From the NCBI GenBank assembly GCA_013397455.1, contig VYZB01000125.1, forward strand, positions 1,689,900 through 1,753,899: a DNA stretch of 64,000 nt, given 5' to 3'. The notes under the pieces are model-generated. The model worked only from the letters and a program-made list of their open reading frames with translations, searched no databases and was not told where the DNA came from. Source of the stretch: Crotophaga sulcirostris. Its lineage: Eukaryota; Chordata; Aves; Cuculiformes; Crotophagidae. Position 1 is the stretch's first letter, and each line of letters opens with the position of its first letter. The translations under genes were made by a program, and so were the position numbers. This document shows positions 40,801-55,800 of this stretch, piece after piece.

Positions 40801-43800
40801 CCCTGTTAGGAGCTGGCATTTCAGAGGCACCTTCTGCAGTTCTAGAGCATCCACAGGCATTACTGAACTGATGCAAAAAGGCATAAAAAGTGATTCTGCA
40901 TCAGAACATCAGTATTGATAAACTCATAGTGAAATATGAAAACTCAGCTGGTGCCACAAGTAGCTCCAACCAAAGAAGTCATCTTGTGCTTTCTGCTGAT
41001 CTGAAGAGACAACCCTCAGCTCAGATCAAGTCACACGCAGAGCTGTATTTCATTTAGTTTGTGCTAAAAGCAGCAGTAAAACCACAATGGGCCGATTCCT
41101 GCTCGCAGATACAGGAGCGCAGCCTGCCTATCGCCATCCAGCCTTTTAAAGCAGTGAAACCACACATGGAATAATGAGGATTTTTGCAGGAAATATCGAG
41201 TGGTCATAATCCACCGTTTATCCTGCTTCTATTTAGCTTTTAATCTTATTAGCTGAAAATGTGGGCAGTTAAGGACGGCTATAGTTCTGCCTTCATGAAT
41301 CAGCAAGCAACACAAAAAATGAGGAATCGGGGCGAATTTCCATTCACTGCTTGGGGCGAAACCTTGTTCTAGTGCTGCAAGTCTCTCCCATGAGACAATT
41401 TTAGCATGAACGCCTGTACAACCGCTCCAGGGTTGTACATGGAAAACAGTAAGTTGAGATGATGCAGCATCGCAGCTGCCTTGCTCTTCTCAGTCGGCTT
41501 TCGGTGCACCCCAAGCAGCCTACCAGCCCCTCACTGTCGTTCTCCCACCCCCCTGGAAATTATTATTCAGATATCTGCCATCCTTCACAGGTGGGAATTC
41601 CCAAAGCATACAAAAGCAAGCTATTACAAAGTAAAATCACTGAATGCCACAGGGTTGAGGAGAGTATTGCCAGATGCTTTTGAAAAAAAATTCCACGTGA
41701 AACCTTCCCTCTACTTTGATGCTGAACTCATGCTGAAGTTAGCAGTTCTTTGCAATACTTAGAAATCAGTTCATACTGAAAACCAGGGCAGGGACTCTCC
41801 TAACATGCTACAGCCCTTGAAGTCTCTGGTCATTAGCACTGTGCCGGCTGCTTCACGCACTGGTGCCAGAGAAGAAAGCACAGAACAAGGATTTCCATGA
41901 AATTCTCAGAGAAATACACAAAGGAGAGGGGAAAAGAAAAAAGGAAGGGAAAAAAAATACTTCAAACTCCTGCTCCCAGCTCCAGAACAAATGGCATTTC
42001 CCTACCCCTCTCATCCCTTTAATGGAAAATAAATTAGAACCACAAATAATAATCCTTAGCCCTTCTGCAGTGCCTTTCATCTGGAGAGCTCAAAGCTCTT
42101 CATATATTAATTCATTAAGTCTGGTAACACCCTTGCAAGCAGTGGAAATACTACAGTTTTCAACTTCAGAAATAAACAGACACCCTGGAGCTCAAGCAAT
42201 CTGGTTTTGACCAAAACGCCATGGAAGCAGCCAAATATGTGTGTGTGTGTGTGTGTGTGTCTCTCCACTGCCTACCACAGAGCTGCATCAGAGGAGGGAC
42301 CAGGGGCTGCAGAAGACTACCACTGGTCATTAACCCCAGTGCCAGTAATCCCATTTTAGACACAGGAGTGGAAGCAGAGAGATAGTAAAAGGCTCTTCCA
42401 AAGCCAGGAGAAAAAGTAGCAAGTTTCCAACCTTGCACGAGCATCTCAATGTCTTCCCTCAGGCAATCGCAACCAGGCAGCTGAGGGAGAGCCAGCTCTT
42501 CCCTGGGACTCAGTCATGCTGCCATGCCAAGGGCGATCTCTTGTGAAAATCAGGGCCTGGATGCTCTAAACCAATGGGGCAGTGAGCAAGCTGTGCCACC
42601 AACTGCAACCAAGGCACCAAACTGCACCAGCACAGAAAAACAAGCAACATTTCAAGAAAAAAGAACAAAGCAACATCAGGTGGGTGGAAATCATAGAAGC
42701 CCGAACTACTCTGCAGTCCAGTAGTGACCTTCAGACATTCCTCAGCAGCAGGCAGAGAGCTGCCCTGGCCCTGCAGGACAGGTAGATGTCCCCATGGGAC
42801 AGACAGACATTCTGGCACAGCTCTGCTGCTCCATTCCTCCTCCTTGTGTATTCAGGCAGGTTAACAGCAGTTCCCCCCAGTGCCCCAGGTCAACTCCTCC
42901 AAGCCTGATGAATTAGACATTGCCTTCACAAGAGAGGTGACAGCAGTGAGGATGGCAACTGGAGGATCCAGAGGAACCTGACAGGGCTTAATATAAATGA
43001 TGAAGTTCTGCAGAAACACTGGGAGTTTTTACATAGCCAAGGCTGCAACAGTACTGGGCTCCAGAGAACAAAATGCTTTCTAAACTACTGATGCATCTGT
43101 CTCATTTCCTCACTGGTTAAATAGTTAAAAAGGTATTTGATGTGTCTGTCACAAAGCATGAAATAATGTTTTACCAGGATAACATTTGCATTTGGCCATA
43201 ACAATGCCAGGTACTACGTCAGAGTCTAATTCATCTGTGAAAGCATCTTCAGATCTTAGGAGGAATGTTCAAAGAGAATACAAACTGCTTCTCTTCTCAT
43301 TTGTTTTTATGGAGAACATTTATTTGCTAAGTATTAAGTATGCAGAAAACAAAACAGTCACACCTTTGCAGCCTGCAGTCCCTGCACTTCCTTCAAAGTA
43401 AAACAGCATTGAAACAAACCCTATCACAAAAGGTATTCCAGCCAAGGTATGCGAAATGCTTGTAAAAAAGCAAGACTCCGCCATAACAAAAAGACTCTGC
43501 ATGCTGCAAGATGGATCCAGACAGCAAAGGAAATTAAACCACACCAGGAGAAGGCAGAAAGGGCTGAGATGCACCAGCAGGCACAAGCAATTGCTCAGGA
43601 AAGACGGGAAGAAGCAAATAAACACAAGGGCCGTCTCCCTTTGATGAATGTTGCCCTTAATATTCCCCTGCAAGTGTGATGCTGGGAGGGAGTCGGCTAT
43701 CGGAGATGCCGAGGTGTGTGGCACTGCTGGATGAGAAGGCTCAGTGATGGAGGCACCCACCACACTGCACCTTGGGGGGGGGACACGGACGGGTCTAGGG

Positions 43801-46800
43801 TCTTAGAAAGTGGGTACAGCTCTAGAAAGTACATTATTTTAAACATACAGCCAACATTCTCAAAACCGACCCAATCTTTTAAGCTTTAGCAATTTGAGGC
43901 CTATCCAACCTAATGAGCAGGTCTTCTGCCCAATTCTGGGGGAACCTGAAACCAACCAGAATGCAGGTCCCCTTGCTACGCAGAGCTGTGCTGCCCAGCA
44001 CCACTTGGTAAAATCCTACCTCTCCCCACAAAATGCCAGTGCTGTCATCACCCCAGGGACATGTACCACACAAGGAAGGCTTGGCTGCAGCTCACGTTCC
44101 AGATGTGAGGGAACGGCCGCACGCGGCGAGGGTGCAACCAACACAGTGTGGGATCAAACCACCCTGGGTTCCCTCCATGAGTTCCCATATTTCTGATTCA
44201 CAGCAAAACCATTCTCAGTTATTATCACAGCGTACATAAGCAGTCAAAACACGCTACAGGTTTTTGTGGTCTGAGGCCAGGAATCAGGAAGTCCATGCCG
44301 TAATGCCAAGGGGATGTAAGCCAGCCTGGTAGCATACATTTCTCCTACAACCATTGACAAGTACAGGCTTTTAGTGTTTCCTGAACTGAGTGAAGGGTCC
44401 CCCATGCATGCCAGAGCCTGGCTTGTAGGGCTCAACAGTTACCATAAATCTCTTCCAAAGGAACAGTCTTGGTCCATCAAGTTCAGTGTTTTGCCTGAGG
44501 CAGAAACCAAGACGTAAAAACTCCTGAATGGCTGGTTTATTTTTAGCCAAACAAGGAGTGATGTGTGGATACGGCAGGGGAAGGACAGGATCCTCCCTGA
44601 CCCTTGCAGTAATCAACTCACGCCCTGAAGCATGAGATTCGATTATTTCTAATCAAACATTCCTTAACTATAAGTATTACAGAGCCAAATATTTTGTAGT
44701 CTCTTCTGAATTCAGCTATAGTTAATTAACTCTAGGGTCCCTGGTGTAGGCTTTTTTTAACCTGCATTTTATTTTGCTCTTCAGTCTTTCTACAGCAACT
44801 CCCTCTCCCATTTGTATTTTCTTAGGGCTTTTTAATCGGCTTTAGGGTTATTTGATGGTTTCAGTTTTGGGGGATCAAGGAGCTTGTTTATTTGGGTAGT
44901 GGTAGTTTGGTTTTTAAGATGAATGCATTGGTAGGTTAATCTTTTAAAGGACATTAAGACCATGAGGCTAGTCTTTCAAGCTACTGGGAAAAGCAGCCTT
45001 AAGTGTCAAGCTGGAATTCTTTTCTCTAAAGGACAGTACTGTTTCTTTTTTTGTACCAAGCTAATAAGGTCTATCAAAGACCGATAATAGTCTTAGGGCA
45101 GTAACATTTACAGACTGTATGACACTTCTAAATCATGAAACAATCAGCACAAATGCTTAATTAATTTAGCAAGCCAACTCCAGTGTCTATGGCATCGCTG
45201 TGAGGAATAAATTGTTTACTATGTGCTAACTTTGATGCAAAAAAAAAAGTAATCTTGCCATATTATTAAAACCAGGTTTGGCAAAATTTAAGAAATGAGA
45301 ACTGGTTGGATCCTTTGAGGTTAATACAGTACTCTGAAAAACAGCTTAGTTATTAGAGTATGATGATTTACGGTTCCTGCTTATGAACAGGTAGTTATTA
45401 TTAATACCCTGCATATAGAAGAAGAGTCATATAAGTTTACTAAACCAGGGTATTGGTATATGAAAAATGTGTGTCAAATTTCTGAAAGGAAAACAAGCAA
45501 ATGCACCTCTTTCCCATCCTCTCTTCATCCACAGAAGCTCTATATTGAAAAAAGATCATACAAATCTAATCCTTTTTCTTCCATCTATTCTCCTAAAATG
45601 CATTAAGTTTTTAATGGCATATGGATATTTCTGGTTTTATCACCCATTTCCACAGACCACCTCTGCCCTGCCCAGGAATTCACACACCAGGACTACTGCC
45701 TAGGGCTCTCCACAAGCTCAAGCACGTTTCTTTGCACAGACCAACAAAGCTTGAGGGTTAATTCTGCAACCACAGCAGCTGAGGTTTTTGCTCTTCACCA
45801 ACTCAGGTCATCCCAGGAACTGAGACACCCCAGAGAGCCCTGCACCCTCTGTGTGTGCACGGGAGTGCCCGTGTACATCACTGACGGTCACTGGCATCCA
45901 CTGCAGTCTCCCATCACAAAGCACTTGCACTCAGGTGGCTGTGTGGCACCTCTAGCTCCTCAACTCACAGCTCTCTGCAAAGACGGCTACAGCACCTCCT
46001 AAAATCCAGTCTTTTTCTTTTCCCAGGGTTCCCTCCCAAGTTGCAGGGAGAGCTGACCAGTTTGGGTGTTGTGGGACAACAGTGGCATTCTCAAACTGCT
46101 GCCTCTGTGGGAAACCAGGCAACAGGGACACAGCAGCCGTGCAGTAAAGAGCACTGAGCCTCTTGAGACAGCCTAATTCCTCCTGATGGAAGCTGTTTAT
46201 TCTTTTTATTGCTGCACTGTTGACTTTATTTGAAATACCCTGAAGCCAGGTCTCCTAGCTGCAGACACACAGCATGGTAAGCTGCTGTACAGGCACTCCT
46301 CCCTGGGAGAGTGCAAATTTTGAGCTACAGATGCTGCTCCGCATGACGGTGCAGTGGCGGTGATGCTTTGCATGGAGTTTCCATGCTAAAACACACCTGC
46401 CTTTTAGGGTTGTCAGGAGCCTGCTAGCTGGCAGAAAGCCCACTCAAAGGACAGCATGGGAGCAACCTCTATGCTTTAGTGGAACTGAAAGGCTCTTTAT
46501 GCTGGAAAAATTGCTTCAAACAACAGATAAAAACCCCCAAAGAAACCCTCTGTTTGTATAAGTGAGTATCTCTTCGTTAGAGCCAGTGGTGTCACGTAGA
46601 GCTACCCAGGCCTGCAGCACATCCTCGTGCAAGCACACAGGGAAAGCAGCACACACAGCAAAGCTGCTGCCGGCGTGCTCTGCAGGTACAGACTTGCCCA
46701 GGCAACTTAACCACTGATGGAACCAAAAATGACATGAGCTGCAGAAGATGCCTAAAAATAGATCCTAATAAAGCCGTGTGTGGCTTCAGCACCTTTGAGT

Positions 46801-49800
46801 CTCCCTCGTATTTGTGAGGTTGAACCCCACAGGTGAAATACAGCCACAGTGTCCAACTGCCCAGCTCAGCCAGTCCCACTACCAAGGCTGTGAGAACAGC
46901 GTTGGACTGCGTGTCCCACCCGAACAAGTGGCAAATCCCAGAGTAAAACCTGAGTATCCCAGCTACTCTGCCATTATCACTTTACTTACCAGGTAACAGC
47001 AGTCTTACACCTAGCCCTCCACAGCACCCAAGTGCTAGCTGGCAACAAACAGCTCTCCTTATTTGCTCTGCTCTGCCCCCTTTTTTCCTCATTTTGTCTT
47101 TTATCTTTTCTTTAAAGATATATTATGCATTTTTATGTGTTTGATATGTTCTGGCCTCTACTCTCTTGCCATTGCTGCAAAACCTAGAGCTTTACTGTGA
47201 GGTAAGTAAAGCATCACTTGGCCATGTGAAAAAAGACAATGCCATCAGATAAGTCTAGGGACTAAACAATTTGGCAGTAACATTAATATTAAATTCCTCA
47301 GAATTCCCCTCTTTTACTTGCTTGTCTCAGATATGGCAAACACAGCAATTCACGGAGAAGCAAGATGCTGTTTCAAAAGGATTTACAGGAGACTGAGCAA
47401 GTTTTGGTGAATCAGTACATATTGACAATGGCTGCTACATTTTACTCTGCTAAATGTAGTGATATCTTTCATGTGACCACTTCAAACTATTTTGCAGCCC
47501 TTTCACACAGAACTCCAGAGGGATAGATAAAGCAGTTTTATCTCCACTTCACATACATGGTCAAAGAGATTAACTTGGTCAGATAGTTAATGACAGAAAT
47601 GAGAGACGAACCCAGGCGTTTTAATATACACAGATGCTTCTTTCAAGCAAAGAGGCATAACAGTGTACTTTAGGCCGAGTCTAATTTGATCAGTCTCTAT
47701 ATTCTTCTCTTCCTTTCTAAAGGACAAAACAAAAAGGCCACTGGAGACAGTGGAATAGACATGCTCTGTGCCACTTCATGGCTCCTCTGATTGGGTTTTA
47801 CATTTCTCATTAAAACCGCAGCCCTAGGAGGACTCTCCGCCCTCTCCCAGAGCAGCTGGGACCTTCTTTCTCACCAGAGCGAGAGATTAGTAGAACGGCT
47901 TTGTTAGAAAAGTCACTACTCTGTGGTAATGCCGAGGGCACAAGAAATGTCAAGGCTGTGCCTAATAGATGACACTGAGCCATCTGGGATTTGGGGGAAA
48001 TGCTGCTAAATTAGCTGCTCCAGTGTCCTGACGGTTCGGATTTGCGAACAAATCAAAAACCTGCACTTTGCAATTTGTGCTTGATATGAAGGGTGTGCGA
48101 GATCCACCATCACCCCTCCTATGTCCCAGAAAGACAGACTGGTACATCATTAATCATCCCCCTTGGTAACTCACAGTGGAGGAGTTGGGAGAATTTGCAT
48201 ATTAATGCATGGCCAGCCAGGTTTTGAGCTAAACCAAAACTCTGTTCTTACCATGAAGCCCATCCACACTCACTCTGTTCCTGCAGACCTGCTCCTCCTG
48301 TCGGACACAGCTCCCCCCACACAGACACGCACGCCCTGCATCACCAGCCCTACTCACACTGCTGCAGCCAAGGGCTCTGCTGGCTCTCAATCAAAAGCAA
48401 AATTAACTTCTGCTGCATCCCAGGCCAACGGCATGGCTTTCCCAAGGGGGCAGAGGACCCCCATCCTGTGTACTGCCACAGTACAATCCCAGAGTTTGCA
48501 AAAAGCACCATTGTTCCTGAGAGTGAAAGGCACCATCTTCTTATCATTGTTAAAAGTACTAAAATTAAAATATTAACTTCATAACTATAATTACAAATAT
48601 TCGTTTTCTTAATTTTCTTTTAAGTGGACACACCTACTGAAAGTCTAAAAATGTTGGATCCAATGGTTGTCTTTACTTTCAACCACTTTCAGTACTAGTG
48701 GGACACAGTGACCGGGATCTCCTTCCTCTGGAGCTTGCTGAAACCCTTCTTGCCATGCTCTTGCAAAATATATTGAATTTGTACAAAAGTCTGTTCAAAT
48801 AAACTGCTCTTCCTTTGGGGAGTTAAAATTAGGACACTCAATGTGCAGCTCACACATACGATATTTTGTTTCCTGCACCAAACAGAATATATAATTAGAG
48901 GAATTTAGCTGCACAGAGTTGAAGATGCTTTAGTTGAAGTCCCCTGAAGGGATTCCTGGAGTGCGGAAGAAAAGCCATCTGCTGACTCCAGTGGAAGTGT
49001 CAGCAAAGAAATAAAGTTGGGAGGAATAATATAAACAGCTGGAACTAAAACGGAACTCGGCAACTCTCTCTCTAGGAAATCAAAGTCCCCAAAACTCCAT
49101 GGAAATAACTAATTCTTGAAATAAATGAGAAAGAGAGAGAAAGAATATACACAACAAAAAGCAGAAATCCCGCAGATAAATCAAGGTGTTTATCATACCT
49201 TGCTGTTTAAATGTTCAAGTTATATAATACTCATGATCAAGTTATTAGTTTTTTTAACATATCTGAATACATCTTAAACAATAAAGAGAATTAAAAGGAC
49301 ATACTGAGAATATTTTATCGTATCTTAAATACTTGAAATTATCAGGGGCTCTGCATCAATCACTTTAATTAATGTTTAGAAGAATAAATATATGTCAGTG
49401 GGTTAGTATAGGAGATAAACACTTCAGTACACTTATTAATTATATATTTAAGTAATGAAGCCAGAAGACTAACATGGTACTTATAGATCAGTTATGCGCT
49501 CACTGAAGCATGTCTTAGCAGGAAAAAGCTGCATAGCACAAACTACACCACTGTGAAGATGCCTATTAAAGGAAGAAATGGAAATCCCTTCTCTTGAAGC
49601 ATTTAAAAGCAGTTCGTAGGAGCTGCTGATACACACAGGAGTTCCAATTCCTACCATTACTACAAACCTGCTTCCAGCAGTTCCTGGCCTGAGGCTATTG
49701 CATGCAATAAGCACTTCAGATAAAACTCAGTAAGCACTTCCACATGCACTCCACAACTGCCATCAGATTTAAGGAGAGCTAAGTGTCTGTTCATACTGAT

Positions 49801-52800
49801 AGAAACTGTAGATGCACGTATTAGAAAGAAAAATCTGTTTCAACAACAAAACAAGGATGCATCTGATCTTCGTGAGTTTATCTGTTTCAAAAGCAGATAA
49901 ATCCATGGGCCAGGTGGACCCCTCAGGCTCATCTGGCTTGCCCCAGGGCAAATTCTCCTCCAAAAGCTCTGGACTTTGAGAAGCTCCAGCTGCAGGACAT
50001 CCTGCTGTGTGGGAGCTACAGCAGATGAAGCTGTCCCTTTAATGTGAAGGAAAGGACCATGTCTCCATGGTTCTGAAGGCAGACCCAACATATGTCAACC
50101 ACCACACCTTAGCATGCTGATGACACAGCATGAAAGGTGCAGAAAACATTCAAGCAATTTCTAGTTTGTAACTGTTTATTAAACATGTCTGAACCACACA
50201 GTTCAATGCAGACTCTCCTGCTTATGCTTTCAGGGAAGTGTTTGGTTCAAGCTGGTTCATACCCTGCATTTATAACGAAAAACTTCATCTTTATTTCCAG
50301 ACACTCATGAATGAAGTTCATCTGTAGCATAAATACGGATCAACTACTTTGTTGTGTGATCATGTGGCCACCATAAAGCCCAGAGGTGGCTGACTCTGAG
50401 TGTTGCCCCAAAGAAGTTGTGGATGCTCCATCACTGGAAGTGATGAAGGTCAGGTTGGATGGGGCTTTGAGCAACCTGATGTAGCGAAAGATGTCCCTGC
50501 CCATGGCAGGGAATTGGACTAGATGACCTTTAAAGGTCCCTTTCAACCCAAACTATTCTATGACTCCCGTAAAATGGCACCTCTAGTTCTGCTTATATAC
50601 ACCTACATCAGCTGGGGGGAAAGTCCAATTCATGCGCAGCTGGCAGGAAAAAAAAAAAAACACGGGGTGGGGGGAGATCCAAATTTACAGCACATTTTCA
50701 GGCTCCAAGTTAAGCATATTTTAAAGCCCCAAGAAATATCCCTTCATTACTACCACATGAGAGTGCATTTAAAGACCAAATCATGCTTAAGATTTAGATG
50801 TGTTCTTATCAGCAGAAAATGGGCAGGATCCACACAGGGGAAGAATAACTTACATCAATGAGGTCAGAGACATCGTGGATGTAGTATTTACTGACAGCTG
50901 CATTGGTGGCTGCCAGGTTCAGCAGGTAGTCGTTCCTGGCTTTAGTACACTTCAGTTTGTTTTCAGAATATTTGGCTTGTCTCTGAAAAAGCAAAACGGA
51001 GTGTCAGAGCACAAATAGGATGCCACTTTCACAGCTTCTCTTGCTGCAGGGCCCCACAGCACTTTGCAGCCTGGGTGTGACGTGTTAATTAATAAAATTT
51101 GGTTATCAGGTATGAAAACAGGCACTCTTCCCAGGATGAAGGAGATCACATCTGAACATCCCCGGTACAGTCAGCACAACAAGCACATTCTGCATCTCGA
51201 GCACAGCTGCTCTTCCTTTATCTGCGCATTTGTGGAGCTTTTGGCATCAATCAAAATTAAGAGGGCCAAATTTTACTCCCAGATACACTGACATACATTT
51301 GGACTTGCTCCAGATTTATGCAGCTGTATCAAAGTGGAATCTGGCCCAGAGGCCCAAGCTACAAAATTTAGAACAGGACCCAGAATCCAAAATAGTAGGA
51401 AAGCAGATGTGCTCAGATCTGGGGCATTTGCTCAGGCAGATCACTAGTCTAAGTGTTTAGCACAAAAGATTAACCCTTCAAAAAGGCTCGCCACTAGACA
51501 ATGTCGTGGTGCTGGGTCAATATGCATCTAAAAGCTTCCTGGCTAGGGAAGCTATTGCTTTTTCTCTGAAATTAACAGAAAAATTAGTTTTGGAGATCTA
51601 AGGGGATTTGCTGAAGCCAGAATGGAGTGAAGTGTTTTGACTAGCAAAGCCAGCTAAATGCTGCACTTTAACTCCCAGACTTCCCTGTGGAGGAAGAAAC
51701 GCTTATTTTATACATCCAACCCTTCTTTTGCCTGCCACGAGTTTCTGCCTGAAAGAACTCTGGGACAGTTATTGTTTATTGTTAAAAGTGGTTTTTTAAA
51801 AAAATAAGTCATGAACAAACCACAGTCACCCGCTGCGGAGTCCCGTGATGGATCAGAAAGCATTGCTGCACCAAGCCAGGCACACCGGTGCTCTGCCATC
51901 CTCGGCACCAGCACAGCCTCAGTTCTCACCCAGGACATGGTCAACCCCCAGCAAGGCCCACAGACCCCACCACAATCTGCTGGTGTAGGAGCACCTCCCA
52001 CCACCTGTCTCTGCCGTGTGTTCTTGGAGCTGTCAGCCTTTAAGGGCCCTTCAGTCAGCCTTCTCAGCCCTCCTTCCAGAGGACCAGTCTGGAAGATGTC
52101 ATGGGTGGCTACACGGCTCCCGTGAAGGTCCACTATCTCCTCCGAGGCTGTACCACCTGATGTGCCCTGTCCCCATTTCTTGCTAAGCAGCAACAGCCCG
52201 ACTTTGGGTCAAATTCTCGCTACTGGCTGATTTTGGCATTTTCTCCACAGTCAGGAAGCAGCAAAGAGACTCATTATGGTCTCCTCAGACTGCCCGTCAG
52301 CAAAATATATAGGAGTTGACATCCTCCCCAACCCCTTCCCAGGAACACAGGAGCAGATACATGGAAAGGGACAAGGCCAGAGCCAAATCTTCCTGTCCAC
52401 AGGGAGTCCTGATCCCAGCCTGCCTCCCCCAGCCTTCCCTCTCACTCACCTTCTCCTTCATCTTCTCAATCTTCTTGACGGAGCTCCGCCGCTGAGGCCT
52501 GTCCTCATGCCGCAGCAGGTTCACACTGATGTCCCCTGACTTATTGAACTGCTTTTCCTCCTGCTTCTCTGCCTCCTTCAGCTTGCTCTCAGCACTGATG
52601 CTTTCTGCATGATACATGTGGTAGGTCTTCATCACCTGAGGAAACAGAAGTTTGTGAATCACCTGGCCCACAACCACACAAAGCATCAGAGTACAAGGAG
52701 AAGACAATGGTCATGGGCATCAAGGAATAAGCTGGGAAGGAAAAGCCTATAAAATGAACCCCATCACTATCCTGTTTTGAAATGGCACAGGGCTGGCACA

Positions 52801-55800
52801 AGAACCATTATTCCTGCTTGGTCCCTACTGTGGGGACAGGTTGAGGTGTGCTGCCAGCACACATCTGCATTCAAAGGGCACTGTGTGTCTTCCTACAGAA
52901 AAATGAGAAATAATTTCCAGTGCATCACAGCTGGCAGAAGGGCTTCCATGATAAGGGACGGAGGAGGCCAAAGTCAACCTGAAGCCACATTTGATCCAAC
53001 CTCCCTGTTCCTACCCTTGAACTTGCTAAGTCAATGCATCAACATAACCCCTGTTCTACCATCCTGACAGAAAATCCCATCTTGAAGGATGTGGAACTGC
53101 AGTTTTCAAGCAGAAATGGAGTCTGTCTCCTATCACCATTTAATTGTCCTCTTGCTGCTGCCAGTATACACAGTCAGTGTCAGGATGGATTGCAGCAACA
53201 CCTTGTCCTTTAAATTCCAGATCGCCATCAGTGACTCTGAATAGATGATGCTGATCTACTGCCTACAAAATTCCTGCAGGCAAAACTTCTACCATAGCCT
53301 TTTGTTGCAGATACAAAAAGCCCAAAGGGCACAGGGATCATTTTAAAGGAGATGGCAAGAGGAACACATCTGCTCCTCTCTCTTTATGCCTTTAGTCACG
53401 TTGTCCCTTTTTATCAACTCCGTTCAGGATTTGGATGCTTTATTTCACATTGCCTTGACAAGGCTCGAGATGCCTGACTTCTCACTGAAGAGCAGCCTCA
53501 TGCAAAGTGCCTGGGTTCTGCTGGCAATGGCACGGGGACAGGCTCACCTTGAGGCTCACGAGTTAAAAAGAAGCAGGAACCCACAACAGCAGGGTAACTT
53601 TGCACAAGTCTTAATGAAGAAAATACAGAGTTTTCCTCAGCTGCGGTTGTCAGCAGGAACCAGGAGTGTTTAACTTGGACAAGGTTAGGCTGAAACGTAT
53701 GATCTCTCCTCCTGCCAAGCACAAACATCAGCTGCAAACAAGCTCCAAATGCCGCATCGAAGCCCGCACAAATGTGCCATTGCTGGGAGTTACAATTTTA
53801 GGCAATTGCAAAGAACAGTAAGCAAAGGTTTGTGCCTTGTTTCTGAGCTGCTCTATTTCAAAATCCTGCAAATTCTACACTGCAGCAATCAGCCCCTTGA
53901 TCCGCAATTCCCCAGTGCCTTCTCAGCACTTGCAATTGAGTTACACTGTCGCTGTCTTTCGCTATTGTTTCATAAAGAAAAACTGCCACAGCTGCGTCCC
54001 GGGGATCTTTTCTGCAAATAAGTTAATTAGCTGCAGTGGAGGGAGAAAAACATGCTCCAATGTTCATTAGTTATTTAACAACACAAGTTGTGTTTTCCAA
54101 TATTAATAACATGTTCTGGAAAAAGACCATTGCCAAAATATCAGCCACAAATGGCACTGTTTGCTGTCTTCAGCTAGAAGGGCTTTACATTTCTAATCAG
54201 CTCGTCATTAAGGTTCTGTCCCAGCAAAGGAGCCAGATCAGAAAACAGCTGACCCATGTAAAGCATAGGCTCAGGCCCTCCTGAAGTCAAGGAGACCAAA
54301 ACACAAGCCCAGTGCACAGGGTGAAGCAGAGATGAGCAAAGCCTTAGGTGAAAGCCTGCCAAAGCCCCCAGACCCCTCCTCTTTGGATGGAGCCCATGGC
54401 ACAACCTAAGGGACATCCATAGCATAAGGTCTAAGAAATCCATTAGCCTGATGGACGCTGATCTCCATCTCCCTGGTCTTTTAATAAAGCAGGAAAGCAA
54501 ACATATTTTTTTCATACCATTTCTACAGCGTGATATAGAGCAATGTATTAACACGCTTCTACTGTGTGATACAGTCAACAATTTCTACAGCACAACACTT
54601 GCAGAAAGCACACACTAACCACGGAGATGTGGCTGGCCTCTGCCATCGCAGTGCTCCCAACGGAAAGGGAAAATTTCCTCCAGCCAATTCATATCCTGCT
54701 ACCCAGGGAATGATGACTATTACTATTATTTTTGACCTGGATAATGTATCTGTAGTTATTATTCTAATTAATACAATTTATTTCACAGTTATTAATTCTA
54801 TTCCATAATACCTCGTGACAAAGAATCACACCAGTTCACATCACAATATTTCATGGACTTTAACATGCTGCCATCAGCTATAGCTGTGTCCCTGCATTAT
54901 GGCAAACAAAGTCCATACATCAAATAGGCCGTTCTTAGTGCCACACACCAAATCACACACCACTGCCAGAGTTTAGAAAAAACAATACCAGAATGGTGCT
55001 CTGGGCTTACTGTTTTGCTTACACTAATTTTAGGTTGACTTCTTCAGATAGGAATGCATACAATACAGAAAGGGACCTGTGAGCAGAGGAACAAAGTATG
55101 TCCAATCTTTACAGACTTCAACTTGATATCTGTCTGCTGGAGTCTGTAAGCAGGAATCAAAAGAATGAAGCTGGCTTTAATTCACAGCTAAATTATTTCT
55201 GTGCAAAACTGTTCATAAGCAACTCCTACTCCAGAATGGAAGCAATCTACTGCCTTTATAATTAAAATCAGCATGGGGTTTGAGTTTAGTTCTTTCCACA
55301 AAGTGCCCACAAGGCGACTTGCATCAGAACAGCAACAAGGCTGAATTAAAATAAACATAGTTATTTTTCCTTACGTTTGAGACAGCAAATGCCTGAGAAG
55401 CCTGTAAAAAATTATACAGTTCCACACAGTGCGTGGAATTCCCCTCTGAAAGGCTTAAAAAACAGCCTCACCAGGGCACAGATGTACTATGGATAGAAGT
55501 CTTGGCCATAGACAAGATAAATTACTTCCTTGCGTCAACAGCGGACAAATGACATTTTACAAGAAGCAGCTTCATGTCCTTTGAGCCAGTGGCCCTGATT
55601 TTGTCAGTCACTATGGTTTTATTGAATGTGCTGCTCTTGGGTACCCAACACATTGCAATGAATATGACAACTCCAGGTCAGTCAATCCTGAAGGTGTCCC
55701 AAAACAACACCAGCACGCTGGATCAACCTGCAAGCCATGCATGCGATTAAACCTGTTTTACCTGATGTTTCAAGGACAGCAAACTACTGACTGGAGGGGA

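Larger units (their letters stand above)
38985..50853 (-). other. SRGAP3 intron 6, largest complete intron
   Basis: 11.9 kb between two F-BAR exons. It holds a (TG)n tract at 42238-42260, a polypurine run near 41925-41958, SINE-like relics at ~42070-42430 and 47490-47620, a CR1 3' end at 50402-50567, and two low-repeat stretches at ~41080-41460 and 47790-48150 that look like candidate regulatory DNA. No additional exon is recognised. Confidence 0.7.

Noticed and set aside
44371..44616. Minus-strand open frame of 81 codons in intron 6
   Set aside because: No family recognised and no splice or UTR context. Consistent with chance.
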